A DNA stretch of 64,000 nt from Bacteriovoracaceae bacterium (GTDB taxonomy: Bacteria > Bdellovibrionota > Bacteriovoracia > Bacteriovoracales > Bacteriovoracaceae). Under the pieces are notes generated by a model. It did no database searches. It had not been told where the DNA came from and saw nothing but the letters and a program-made list of their open reading frames with translations. The position numbers and the translations under genes are program-made. The stretch lies in contig CANCFT010000009.1 of NCBI GenBank assembly GCA_947377285.1, forward strand, positions 1 to 64,000. Reading direction: 5' to 3'. Positions 42,205 to 50,677 of the stretch are shown here, in pieces (the stretch's first letter is position 1; every line of letters starts with the position of its first letter).

Positions 42205-42308
42205 TATTAATTCCTCCTGATCTAGATATTCACTATTCAAGAGTATGTTTATTAATTGAATTTCGTCATGAAAAATATCGATTGAAAAAAAGATACGAAA
42301 TATAGAGT

Positions 42309-42923
42309 TTATCTAATATTTTTTTGAAATTTTATTTGTATTTTTTTTATAACATTAGGAACAATCATCATAAAAGCTAAAATAATGAACATTGTCCATG
42401 TTCCATTGCCAATAATACCTTTAAGCCATAAAGTTGATACCATAATTAGTGTGAAATAAATCATATCTCCGGCAATAGCAATGAGCCATCCAACGAAAAA
42501 GCCATGTCCAGCAGCCACTGCTACGGCCCTTCCCGTCATTGGGTCAACACCAAAAGCAATCATCACTAATGCAAATATTCCTGATGTATTTCCATAAAGC
42601 TCCATCGTCTTAGCAATGGTGAGTTTCATGACTTCACTGAATTTCGCTAGAAATTGAACTCGTGAGCCATATTTAATAAATAAAAGCATTATGGGTTCAA
42701 AAATACAGGCCAATATTACATCGGAGAGAAAATAGAGAAACATCATCATTGGCCATTCGAAATTACGACTTTTGGCCAGAAGTACACCCGCAGGAATTCC
42801 ACCACCAAAGGGAATTAGAAAAATAAATAAGACGTCCCAATGACTAGAAAGATTATGCATAAAAAAGTGTAACATTGGGATTTTTGAGTGCCAATGATTT
42901 AATTGGATGTTTAATAATATCAA
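42309..42923 (-). CDS. Multi-pass membrane protein
   Basis: A 204-residue protein with about five hydrophobic helices: VLFIFLIPFGGGIPAGVLLA first, then FLYFLSDVILACIFEPIMLL, a glycine-rich helix near VDPMTGRAVAVAAGHGFFVG, and a final pair. The GGGIPAGV opening resembles COG2426-type small membrane transporters, but this is weak. The TTG at 42923 lacks a good ribosome site; internal ATGs at 42875 or 42860 are alternatives. Confidence 0.6.
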   Translation of the reverse strand: MILLNIQLNHWHSKIPMLHFFMHNLSSHWDVLFIFLIPFGGGIPAGVLLAKSRNFEWPMMMFLYFLSDVILACIFEPIMLLFIKYGSRVQFLAKFSEVMKLTIAKTMELYGNTSGIFALVMIAFGVDPMTGRAVAVAAGHGFFVGWLIAIAGDMIYFTLIMVSTLWLKGIIGNGTWTMFIILAFMMIVPNVIKKIQIKFQKNIR

Positions 42924-42965
42924 CTGAGGTTATTTTTATTCACATCAGTTGAAAAAGAAGAATGC

Positions 42966-43219
42966 TTATTTAGTTTTAATGAGGATAACCAATCGTGAAG
43001 TTTTCGAGGCATAGTTAGAATTATCAGTTGTAGTAGAAATGCCTGTAGCAAGAAAAGAATTTTTTAGTTCTGAGGAAGAATTGTTTTCATCGGCGCATGA
43101 TATTGCGATAACTACATTATTAATGGCAGCCTTTTTGCTTGTTCGGCATTCGTATTTGCATTAGAACACAATGAGAAAGTATCTCCATTATTCCCCTGGG
43201 TAGTAAAAACTTTTTTCAT
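42966..43219 (-). pseudogene. Small gene with single-base frameshift
   Basis: ATG at 43219 with AAAGGAG upstream begins MKKVFTTQGNNGDTFSLC and proceeds to an A5 run (T5 on the plus strand, 43132-43136). Adding one base there joins the frame to AAINDVVIAISCADENN and on to TAA at 42966. The total, 254 bases, is one short of an 85-codon frame. So an 84-residue cysteine-bearing protein is broken by one deletion, or slippage restores it. Family unknown. Confidence 0.6.
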
Positions 43220-43293
43220 AACATAGTAATCTCCTTTGAAATAAATTAAGCCAGCTTATTGTGATTCTAAAAGCTGGCAGTTTACCTTTGTCA

Positions 43294-43488
43294 TTATATA
43301 GAATCAGATTGTGGCCCCTCGTATTGATGAGGTTCATATGTTTCATCTTTGTAAGATTGCATTGAATGATGGCCAAACTTGTTGGGCTTTTGGTTCTCCA
43401 TTGCTTTAGCCGAATCTCTTTTTTCATTCATTTTAGGTATAGCTTTTTTTTGTTCATGTTTATTTTTTGCTTTTTTATTTTTCATCAT
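43294..43488 (-). CDS. Small lysine-rich protein
   Basis: A 64-residue hydrophilic protein: lysine-rich start (KNKKAKNKHEQKK), then a polar tail (YEPHQYEGPQSDS). GAGGAG is close to the ATG pair at 43488. It has no hydrophobic core and is likely disordered. It lies divergent from the CsbD gene in a stress-gene group; function unknown. Confidence 0.5.
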   Translation of the reverse strand: MMKNKKAKNKHEQKKAIPKMNEKRDSAKAMENQKPNKFGHHSMQSYKDETYEPHQYEGPQSDSI

Positions 43489-43627
43489 TGTGAACTCCTC
43501 TTTTAAGATTTCGTGGTCATAACCTATTAACTAGCAATTAATGAGCCCAAAGTTTAATTGGCCATATATTTGCAATTTCGATTCATTGACACCTGATCAA
43601 CTGATCAATTTCAACATGGAGCAACCA

Positions 43628-43837
43628 ATGAAAATGAATGAGAATACAGCTAAAGGGAAGTGGCTAGAGATTAAAGGTGATGTGCAAAAAGCTTGGGGTA
43701 AGTTGACTAATGACGAATTAGATCAAGTAAATGGAGACATGAAAAAAATTGCGGGACTCATACAGAAAAAGTATGGCGAATCTCAAAAAAGCGCCAGTGA
43801 CAAACTATCAAGTATTTTTAAAAAGCATGAAATGTAA
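43628..43837 (+). CDS. CsbD-family stress protein
   Basis: A 69-residue CsbD-like protein: AKGKWLEIKGDVQKAWGKL, then NDELDQVNGDMKKIAGLIQKK. These small helical proteins are induced by general stress in many bacteria; the mechanism is unknown. GGAG lies six bases before the ATG at 43628; upstream in-frame ATGs are not supported by a ribosome site. Confidence 0.9.
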   Translation: MKMNENTAKGKWLEIKGDVQKAWGKLTNDELDQVNGDMKKIAGLIQKKYGESQKSASDKLSSIFKKHEM

Positions 43838-43858
43838 TTATAAATAGGAGAATAAAAA

Positions 43859-44167
43859 ATGAAATATTTTTTAAGTTTTGTGTTTATGAGCCATTTTTTA
43901 AGCCAAACATTAATAGCTCAGGATTATAATTCAACCGAGCCACAATCTGAAAACAATATTACTTCAAGTACAAAAAAGGCGCTCCGCAAAGTTGGAAGAA
44001 AAGCTCGTGATGAAACCTGTGAGTGGACTGAAGATAAATCAAAATGTTTAAAAGAGCGAGAACAACACATGGAAGCCAATAAAAAGGATGTTATCGATAC
44101 AAAGAAACGAAAATTAGACAAAGCTGCAAACGAATACCAGGAAGCAGTCGACAGTAAAATTAAATAG
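43859..44167 (+). CDS. Small exported helical protein
   Basis: A 102-residue protein with a signal peptide ending near LIAQ (residue 21). The mature part is highly charged and helical, with one cysteine pair (TCEWTEDKSKC) and a long basic-acidic helix to the end. GGAG precedes the ATG, 21 bases after the CsbD stop, so they are cotranscribed. It may be a periplasmic stress partner; unknown. Confidence 0.62.
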   Translation: MKYFLSFVFMSHFLSQTLIAQDYNSTEPQSENNITSSTKKALRKVGRKARDETCEWTEDKSKCLKEREQHMEANKKDVIDTKKRKLDKAANEYQEAVDSKIK

Positions 44168-44261
44168 CCTCGATCTAGGAGACATTTTGATGTAAAGGCC
44201 AACAACTTCACATCTAAAAATAATTATATTGGAATTTAGATTTTTTACCAAGGAGTTACAT

Positions 44262-44438
44262 ATGTTAAGAGCATCAATATTATTTTTCGTACTTGCAATC
44301 GTAGCTGTCGTTTTTGGAGCTTATGGAATAGCAGGAATATCTATGGGAATAGGTAGATTACTTTTAATGGTTTTCCTCGTGTTAGCAGTGCTTAGCTTTA
44401 TTGCCAATATGGTTTCTAGAAATAATCAGACTCATTAA
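44262..44438 (+). CDS. UPF0391/DUF1328 (YtjA-like) membrane protein
   Basis: A 58-residue protein with two membrane helices: LRASILFFVLAIVAVVFGAY, then GRLLLMVFLVLAVLSFIANM. This matches the YtjA/DUF1328 family. AAGGAG before the ATG at 44262 decides the start. These proteins often sit with CsbD genes in stress regulons; function unknown. Confidence 0.9.
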   Translation: MLRASILFFVLAIVAVVFGAYGIAGISMGIGRLLLMVFLVLAVLSFIANMVSRNNQTH

Positions 44439-44527
44439 AAGAAAGTTAACTATTTTCAAATAAATGAATAAAGCTTTTGCGAAACTAGCTTAGCTTTATT
44501 CATTTTCTTACTGCTCATATTCCTTAA

Positions 44528-44556
44528 TTGACAGATTCATTTTTATCCACTTAAAT
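44528..44556 (+). promoter_or_regulatory. Sigma-70-like promoter of the motor operon
   Basis: A perfect TTGACA at 44528-44533, exactly 17 bases, then TTAAAT at 44551-44556 (four of six consensus matches). It lies about 100 bases before the TolQ-like gene, the only clear promoter in front of the ten-gene run. Confidence 0.6.
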
Positions 44557-44656
44557 TTTATATTAGTGTTAGGTATGTATTTTTTTTCTATGAAAAGTCA
44601 CATCGCACAACACTTACATCGCAAAACTAAAATATCGTTTTCAAGGGGACGTTTCT

Positions 44657-45367
44657 ATGAGTCTGATCATTGGTTTTTTTCATAAGGGTGGAATTTTCAT
44701 GTACCCCATCCTGGCCTTTAGCTTACTTATTTTGTCGTTTATAGTTGAGCGCTACATCTCATTGTATGTAAAACATAAAGTTGCCCCTGCTGATTTCCGC
44801 AAAAATATTTTAGGCTTCATTGCTAAAGGCGACTTTAAATCGGCCCAAACTTATATTGATATGAGTGCCAAAGAGACGAGTATCGGAAAAATTACAACAG
44901 TTGCTTGTAAACTAAGAAGTGTAGGAGCTGGAGACGAAGCTCTTCAAGCAAGAATGGATGAACAGCTTTCAAAAGAAATTTCTTCATACGATAAAAGAAC
45001 AGGCTTCCTTGCAATGTTTGGTAACGTTTCAACTCTTTTTGGATTATTGGGAACAGTTACAGGGATGATTTCATCTTTTGCTGGTGCCGGTGCTGCAACT
45101 CCAGTTGAGAGAGCAACATTACTTTCAAATGGTATTTCTGAAGCACTAAATGCTACAGCTTTTGGACTAGTTGCTGCTATTCCTGCTTTAGTTGCATATG
45201 CTGTTTATCAAAATAGAACTGAGCATATCGTTAATACACTTACTGAAGATTCATCAGAAATTTACCATGACTTTTTATTTTATACTGAAAATCATAAAAA
45301 TGAAGAGAAGGGTAATGTCGTTATGGGTTACAACGATGAATCGACAACTTCAATGAAGAGAAACTAA
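44657..45367 (+). CDS. TolQ/ExbB/MotA-family proton channel (AglR-like)
   Basis: A 236-residue inner-membrane protein with three helices: FMYPILAFSLLILSFIVERY near the N-terminus, GFLAMFGNVSTLFGLLGTVTG and ATAFGLVAAIPALVAYAVY. The FGLLGTVTG segment is the family signature. Together with the two TolR-like proteins it would form a proton-driven stator. AglR in Myxococcus xanthus is the TolQ-type part of the gliding motor; this placement in a Glt-like operon supports the same role. Operon first gene. Confidence 0.9.
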   Translation: MSLIIGFFHKGGIFMYPILAFSLLILSFIVERYISLYVKHKVAPADFRKNILGFIAKGDFKSAQTYIDMSAKETSIGKITTVACKLRSVGAGDEALQARMDEQLSKEISSYDKRTGFLAMFGNVSTLFGLLGTVTGMISSFAGAGAATPVERATLLSNGISEALNATAFGLVAAIPALVAYAVYQNRTEHIVNTLTEDSSEIYHDFLFYTENHKNEEKGNVVMGYNDESTTSMKRN

Positions 45368-45855
45368 TGAGCAGAAGAAATGGTCATGGAGCAAAGAAAG
45401 AATTAGATTTCGAGTTAAATCTCACTTCTTTAATTGATTTGCTCTCAACATGTACCTGCTTTTTATTAATTTCTGCTGTTTGGATTCAAATCGGAACAGT
45501 CGAAATTAAACAAAGCCATGGAACTGAAGCAGCAGCAGCTGCTAAAGATTCTTTTGACTTGGACCTAGTTTTTAAATCGGCATCTGATTTACACCTTCAA
45601 TTAAAAAAAGATGGTAAGCCCGTTAAGGGAATAGATGTTAAGGCCGACACAAATGAAGCTATGCTAATTAAATTAAACGAAGCCATCGCGAATCAGATTT
45701 TAAATAAAGATAACAAATCAAAAAAAATGACCATCGCAGTAGCGACAGTGACTCCGAAAAGTACTGTTAACTACGGGCAACTGGTGTCAACACTTGATGT
45801 TCTTAGAAAAAATCAGATCGTCAATATTGGCGTGCTTACGGCCAAAGGACAATGA
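45367..45855 (+). CDS. TolR/ExbD-family protein 1
   Basis: A 162-residue single-pass protein: ELNLTSLIDLLSTCTCFLLI, with the essential helix Asp24 as the proton-binding residue, then a periplasmic domain. Its ATG overlaps the TolQ-like stop by one base. A second TolR-like gene follows, as in Myxococcus aglQ and aglS. It likely couples proton flow to force on the envelope complex. Confidence 0.92.
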   Translation: MSRRNGHGAKKELDFELNLTSLIDLLSTCTCFLLISAVWIQIGTVEIKQSHGTEAAAAAKDSFDLDLVFKSASDLHLQLKKDGKPVKGIDVKADTNEAMLIKLNEAIANQILNKDNKSKKMTIAVATVTPKSTVNYGQLVSTLDVLRKNQIVNIGVLTAKGQ

Positions 45856-45862
45856 GGTCAGT

Positions 45863-46375
45863 ATGAGACTTAACCAAAGTATTGTTGCAGCTAATCCATT
45901 TGAAAAACATTTGATCAATCGCAGACGTAAAAAAGGCAAAGGAATGAGATCTCCTCAATTCACCCTTATGCTTACTTCAATGGTTGATATGTTTTCGATG
46001 CTTGTTATATTTCTTTTACAAACTTTTTCGAATACTCCTGAAGTCTCGATGTTAAAAGGAATGCAACTCCCAAATTCAATGACACCATCGATTGTCCGCG
46101 AAGCTCCGGTGCTTGCTATTTCTCGCGATGGAAATCTTTATCTTGATCAAAAACTTGTTGGTAAAACGAGTGATGTTTCAAAGAAACCTGATGAATTATT
46201 GAATAAACTTAACATTATTAAAAAAGGTTGGGTGAGTTCTCATACCAGTGCTTTTACTGGTGAAATCAATCTTCAAGCTGACCGTGAAGTTGAGAGTACA
46301 ACAGTCTCGCTCGTAATGGGTGTGCTGACTGCTTCTCAATTTCAATCGATTCAATTAGCGGTTATAGGAAAATGA
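45863..46375 (+). CDS. TolR/ExbD-family protein 2
   Basis: A 170-residue single-pass protein with a longer cytoplasmic basic start (RRRKKGKGMRS), then FTLMLTSMVDMFSMLVIFLL with Asp42 in the helix. GAGGT precedes the ATG at 45863. Its stop overlaps the next start (ATGA). The two TolR-type proteins differ in sequence, so the stator is probably a heteromer. Confidence 0.92.
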   Translation: MRLNQSIVAANPFEKHLINRRRKKGKGMRSPQFTLMLTSMVDMFSMLVIFLLQTFSNTPEVSMLKGMQLPNSMTPSIVREAPVLAISRDGNLYLDQKLVGKTSDVSKKPDELLNKLNIIKKGWVSSHTSAFTGEINLQADREVESTTVSLVMGVLTASQFQSIQLAVIGK

Positions 46376-49173
46376 AAGTTTTTTTAACTTTTCTATTTTT
46401 GTTCTCAATCTCAAAATATTCTTTTGCCAACGACTCTCAGTATCTAATTAAAGAAATGGAAGCTTTGAGAGATTCACTTCAATTAGAAGATCCGGCCAGG
46501 ATTGACCTGACTTTGCGTTTAGCGGATTTATATTTTGATGTTTCGATCCAAGAAGGTAAGGGAGAAGACCTAGAAGCATTAAAAAAAAATCGACTTAAGG
46601 CCCTAGATCTATATAAAAGATCTTTGGAAGGGACAGACCATTTAAAAAAAGCCACTGGATTAAACCGAGTTAAGATTCAATTCCAGATGGGGCGACTTCT
46701 CTCTCGTTTAAACGAAGGGAAAATGGCCGAACAATATTATTTAGATATTTTAGGGAATACAGAGTCGCCTAAAAAAATGATGGAACAATCGGCACTCGCC
46801 CTTGCTGAATGGCATGAAGACGAAGCTAATTATGCTCAGGCTAAAAAATACTATGACCGCGCGATCTCTCATTGTAGTGACCGCAATTCATGTAATTATG
46901 GAAATTATCGATTAGCTTGGTTGTACTATAAAGATACAAAATTAGACGAAGCCATACTCACAATGGAAAAATCTCTATGGACTGAAGAATCAGTTATAAG
47001 AGAGAGCTCACTGACAGATTTAATTCTCTTTTTATCTAATAAAGAAAAATCAGACGGAACGCGCGAATTAGAAATGATTCAAAAAATCTCGGCAAAAGCA
47101 CACCGTCCTGAATTGACTCGTTTATTAGTTGAAGCCTTTTATGTAGCAGGTAACCGATTGGCCGGTTCAAATCTCTTAGCTGAAATTAATAAAAAAGACC
47201 CGAATCTTTATTATGAAGTCCGCTTATTAGAAGAATATTATGGATTCCGTAAATGGGAAAAAGTTCAACAATATCTTTCTATTATTGAAAAAAGAAAAAT
47301 CACTGATCTTCCTTCAAAACCAGAAGAAGCTAAAGAAGTCATGGTTATCTTGAGAAGATTTATTGTTCAAGTTGATGCAGAAATGCAAGTTGTGGCCGAT
47401 TTAAAATCAGTTTTAAAGCGCTCGATTGAATCCTACCTTACTCTTTATCCGAAAGATGAACTGAGAGCAAAAATGCAATCGGGATGGCTGGCCATTGTAC
47501 TTGATAAAAAAGAAAAATTGGCTAAATTAGACCAATGGATTAAAGAAGATGTCAGTTTAAAAATTTCACCACTTGAAACGAGAAAACTTAGACAAACTCG
47601 CCTTGCCTTGGCCCAATCTGAAAAATTGGCAAAAATAGTCATTGAAGATTCATTGGCGATTGCTGAGATTTTAAAAGGAACACCTGAAGCCGATGAATTT
47701 CTTTACGTGGCTTCAAGAGAGCAATATGCTCAAAAAAGTTTTGACTTGGCCCTTCCACATTTTCAAACAATTGTTAAAAATGCCAAAGGACAAAAAGTTA
47801 TTGGAAATTGGGCGATCCTTTCTCAAAATTTAATCTTAGATATTTATAATACTCAAAAAAATTATGATGGAATTGTTTCGCAAGTTAGTTTTTGGAAAGA
47901 AATAACTAAAGGTGCCTCAAGTGAAGAAGTCATCAAAGAAACAAAATCAATGGATCAAATTTTAGTTCAGGCCCAGTTCGAAAAAGCATTTTTATTAAAA
48001 GAATCTCCAGTGGCATTAGAGACTTTTTATCAATTCTGCCTGAACGATCAATATATTGAAAAATCTTGCCCAAATGCGAAAGTCCTTTCGATAAAATTTA
48101 AGAGCCAAGACAAATTAGTTAAGATTTTAGAAAAAATGGGCGAGCAAAATGAACTCGCTTCTGAATTAGAATTAATGGGGCGCTTTCAAGAGGCAGCTCT
48201 TGTTAGAGAAAAATTTGAACTCGCTGGTAAGCCTAATGTCGAAGCTTATTTAAAGACTGCTTTTCTATATGAACTTGACCATAATTTAAAAGAAAGAAAC
48301 CGCATTTTAAACTTGATGGTTATAGCTTTGAAAAATGAAAAATCACTTCCAAGTGAATTTGAAAAAATTGCTTATACTTCTTTATTTGAAGCCAATCTTT
48401 TAGATGAAAAAGCTTTGGCCATGCCTTGGTCTGTAGGTTTTAAGTTAAAAATTGCCAGTCAGTTAGAAGTAGAAAATCCAACGGCCATGACAAAACAAGT
48501 TCTCTTTTCAACTAAAGAAGGCAGTGGCCCAGTTTGGTCAAAAGTTGTTTTAAGTGAATTAGAAGCAGAATATATAAAAATAAATCTTATTAAATTTTAC
48601 GGAACTCAAAGCCAGAAGCTCTTTAAGAAAAGAACTGCTGCCATTGAAAAGTTTGCTGGCCTTGCTAAGCCTATGCTTGATAGCGCTGATCTTGAAACAA
48701 GAATCTATATTCTTCATATGTTAAAATTGACCTATAAAAACATGGCCAATGAGATCTTAAACACACCGATTCCAGATGGATTAGATGAAAAGACTTTGGC
48801 ATCAGTGACGACTCAGATTTCCTCAATGGCCGATCCATTTGACCGAGTTAATGAAGATTATGACAAACTTCTTGGTGAACAATTGGCCGCTCTAGCCAAT
48901 GATAATCTAAAGGCAACAGTTGCAAAAAATATTTCAGGTGTAGCATCAAATTATGCTTCATTTATACAATTAAATGGCAGCGAAAAAATTGAACGCAAAG
49001 TTGTTGGGTCAATTGATTACAACCAAGCAGTAAGCATGAGAAAAAATTTACTCAGTAACCCTGAAGATAAAAAGACTCTTTTAGGATTAAAAGAATTTTA
49101 TACAAAAAATCAAAACTCTCGGATTGCAGCTTACTACGCTGGACGAGTGGACAACCTAAAACAGGTAGAATGA
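46372..49173 (+). CDS. Large TPR-repeat exported protein
   Basis: A 933-residue protein with a signal peptide (LTFLFLFSISKYSFA). It is almost wholly helical with TPR-like pairs, for example MAEQYYLDILGNTESPKKMM and YAQAKKYYDRAIS. It would be a periplasmic scaffold. Glt proteins of the TPR type in Myxococcus play this role. Four-base overlaps on both sides indicate tight coupling. Confidence 0.85.
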   Translation: MKVFLTFLFLFSISKYSFANDSQYLIKEMEALRDSLQLEDPARIDLTLRLADLYFDVSIQEGKGEDLEALKKNRLKALDLYKRSLEGTDHLKKATGLNRVKIQFQMGRLLSRLNEGKMAEQYYLDILGNTESPKKMMEQSALALAEWHEDEANYAQAKKYYDRAISHCSDRNSCNYGNYRLAWLYYKDTKLDEAILTMEKSLWTEESVIRESSLTDLILFLSNKEKSDGTRELEMIQKISAKAHRPELTRLLVEAFYVAGNRLAGSNLLAEINKKDPNLYYEVRLLEEYYGFRKWEKVQQYLSIIEKRKITDLPSKPEEAKEVMVILRRFIVQVDAEMQVVADLKSVLKRSIESYLTLYPKDELRAKMQSGWLAIVLDKKEKLAKLDQWIKEDVSLKISPLETRKLRQTRLALAQSEKLAKIVIEDSLAIAEILKGTPEADEFLYVASREQYAQKSFDLALPHFQTIVKNAKGQKVIGNWAILSQNLILDIYNTQKNYDGIVSQVSFWKEITKGASSEEVIKETKSMDQILVQAQFEKAFLLKESPVALETFYQFCLNDQYIEKSCPNAKVLSIKFKSQDKLVKILEKMGEQNELASELELMGRFQEAALVREKFELAGKPNVEAYLKTAFLYELDHNLKERNRILNLMVIALKNEKSLPSEFEKIAYTSLFEANLLDEKALAMPWSVGFKLKIASQLEVENPTAMTKQVLFSTKEGSGPVWSKVVLSELEAEYIKINLIKFYGTQSQKLFKKRTAAIEKFAGLAKPMLDSADLETRIYILHMLKLTYKNMANEILNTPIPDGLDEKTLASVTTQISSMADPFDRVNEDYDKLLGEQLAALANDNLKATVAKNISGVASNYASFIQLNGSEKIERKVVGSIDYNQAVSMRKNLLSNPEDKKTLLGLKEFYTKNQNSRIAAYYAGRVDNLKQVE

Positions 49174-49460
49174 GCATGAAGCACTTATTGATCTATTTAG
49201 CCGTCTTCGTTTTCACAACTTCAGGAGGATTTTCCTCTGAAGCAGAATCAGTGAAACCAGAGAGCGCAAAAGCTGCAAAAATTAAATATAAAGATTCTGG
49301 CCGAATTGATTTTGAATCCCTCTTAATTGAAGGAGAGAGAAAAAAACCAGAACTTTCTGTTGTCACTGGTAATATCGGTGAAAAAGATAATGGACTGATG
49401 GTTATCAGAAAGGATTTTGATGACATGATGGCCAACGATTTTGGAGAGGTCATCGAATGA
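49170..49460 (+). CDS. Small exported protein of the motor operon
   Basis: A 96-residue protein with a signal peptide (LLIYLAVFVFTTSGGFS). The mature part is charged: KIKYKDSGRIDFESLLIEGE, then PELSVVTGNIGEKDNG. No family recognised, but it is coupled by overlap to both neighbours, so it is probably an accessory of the complex. Confidence 0.75.
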   Translation: MSMKHLLIYLAVFVFTTSGGFSSEAESVKPESAKAAKIKYKDSGRIDFESLLIEGERKKPELSVVTGNIGEKDNGLMVIRKDFDDMMANDFGEVIE

Positions 49461-50677
49461 TTGCAATACAATCCGAAAATGGTGAGCTGGTAAAAGTTTT
49501 AAAAAATGTACTAGATGGTGAATTTGGATTCCATCGTTCATTTGGAATTATCAGCAAAGAGTTGGCCCATAAAAGAATGGATTCTAGAAAAAGACAATTT
49601 TATGATTACACCAATGATGATTGGTTGTGTTCATTTAAAATTAACAGATCTGCTGGAGAAGTTAACACTGAGAAAGCTTTAACCATTTCGGCCCTCATGG
49701 GTTGTGAAGCCGTTCAATCTTCTTCTGGTTGGGAATTAAATACTCCAATGGGTGTTTTTAATATTTCAGAAGCGCTCAACGGGAAAATTTCGCCATTATT
49801 AGAAGATCATCCAGACCAAAGTAAATGGCTCAATAGTGCGGCCATGGTAACTTTGCTTTTAATCTTTTTTTTGATCCCAGCATTTTATTTAATGCAATAT
49901 AAGCCCGTGAAAATCGAAAAAGTTGAAGAGATTACTGAACCGATTACTGTTCAAATAGAAAAACCAATAAAAACGGTAAAAATTGAACAAACATTTAATC
50001 CAAGTGTCGTTCCTAATCTTGTTGGTAAAGCGGCCATTTCAAGAAGAGCAGTCCAAAGAAATTTAGGATTCTTAGGAATGGTTGGATCAAAAGATGTGAC
50101 AAGTGCTGTAGGTGGAGTTCCTCAACATTTAAAAGTTGCAACTGCGGGCGCGGGCCCAGGTGGTACAGGTGGATCTGGAGGCGAAATGCTTACAGGTTTA
50201 GGAAAAGGACTTCGTAAAACAACTGTTGGGAACACTGGTGTTCAAGGCCTTGGTGGAATTGGAACAAAAGGTGGAGCTGGGGGTGGTTTAGGTGGATATG
50301 GAAATACTCTCGTAGCTTCTGGTGAAGGTAAGGGAATTTCAGCTATCGCCGTTTCAAATAGTGATGTGATTCTTGAAGGTGGTGTTAGTAAGTATGCCAT
50401 CAACGCAACAATTGCAAAATATTTAAACCAAGTCCGTCGTTGTTATGAATCTGAACTTAAAAATCATCCAGATCTTCAAGGGCTTGTTGAAATGAGTTTT
50501 GAAATCAATGCGACTGGAAAATTAAATTATTCTAAAGTAAATAAGACGACACTCAATAGTCCACCTGTTGAATCTTGCATCAGTTCAAAAATGATGGACT
50601 GGCAATTTCCACAACCCAAAGGTGGGGTTAATGTTCCCGTTAAATATCCATTTATGTTAAGACCGGTAGGTATCTAA
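49457..50677 (+). CDS. TonB-like energy transducer (AgmX/PglI C-terminal)
   Basis: A 406-residue inner-membrane protein. Residues 1-120 are a cytoplasmic domain, 127-147 a membrane helix (MVTLLLIFFLIPAFYLM), then a proline/valine linker, a glycine-rich stretch (about 235-295) and a TonB-like AgmX/PglI C-terminal domain: VRRCYESELKNHPDLQG, then VEMSFEINATGKL. It matches GltG/GltJ-type proteins that transmit motor force across the periplasm. Coupled to both neighbours. Confidence 0.88.
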   Translation: MIAIQSENGELVKVLKNVLDGEFGFHRSFGIISKELAHKRMDSRKRQFYDYTNDDWLCSFKINRSAGEVNTEKALTISALMGCEAVQSSSGWELNTPMGVFNISEALNGKISPLLEDHPDQSKWLNSAAMVTLLLIFFLIPAFYLMQYKPVKIEKVEEITEPITVQIEKPIKTVKIEQTFNPSVVPNLVGKAAISRRAVQRNLGFLGMVGSKDVTSAVGGVPQHLKVATAGAGPGGTGGSGGEMLTGLGKGLRKTTVGNTGVQGLGGIGTKGGAGGGLGGYGNTLVASGEGKGISAIAVSNSDVILEGGVSKYAINATIAKYLNQVRRCYESELKNHPDLQGLVEMSFEINATGKLNYSKVNKTTLNSPPVESCISSKMMDWQFPQPKGGVNVPVKYPFMLRPVGI

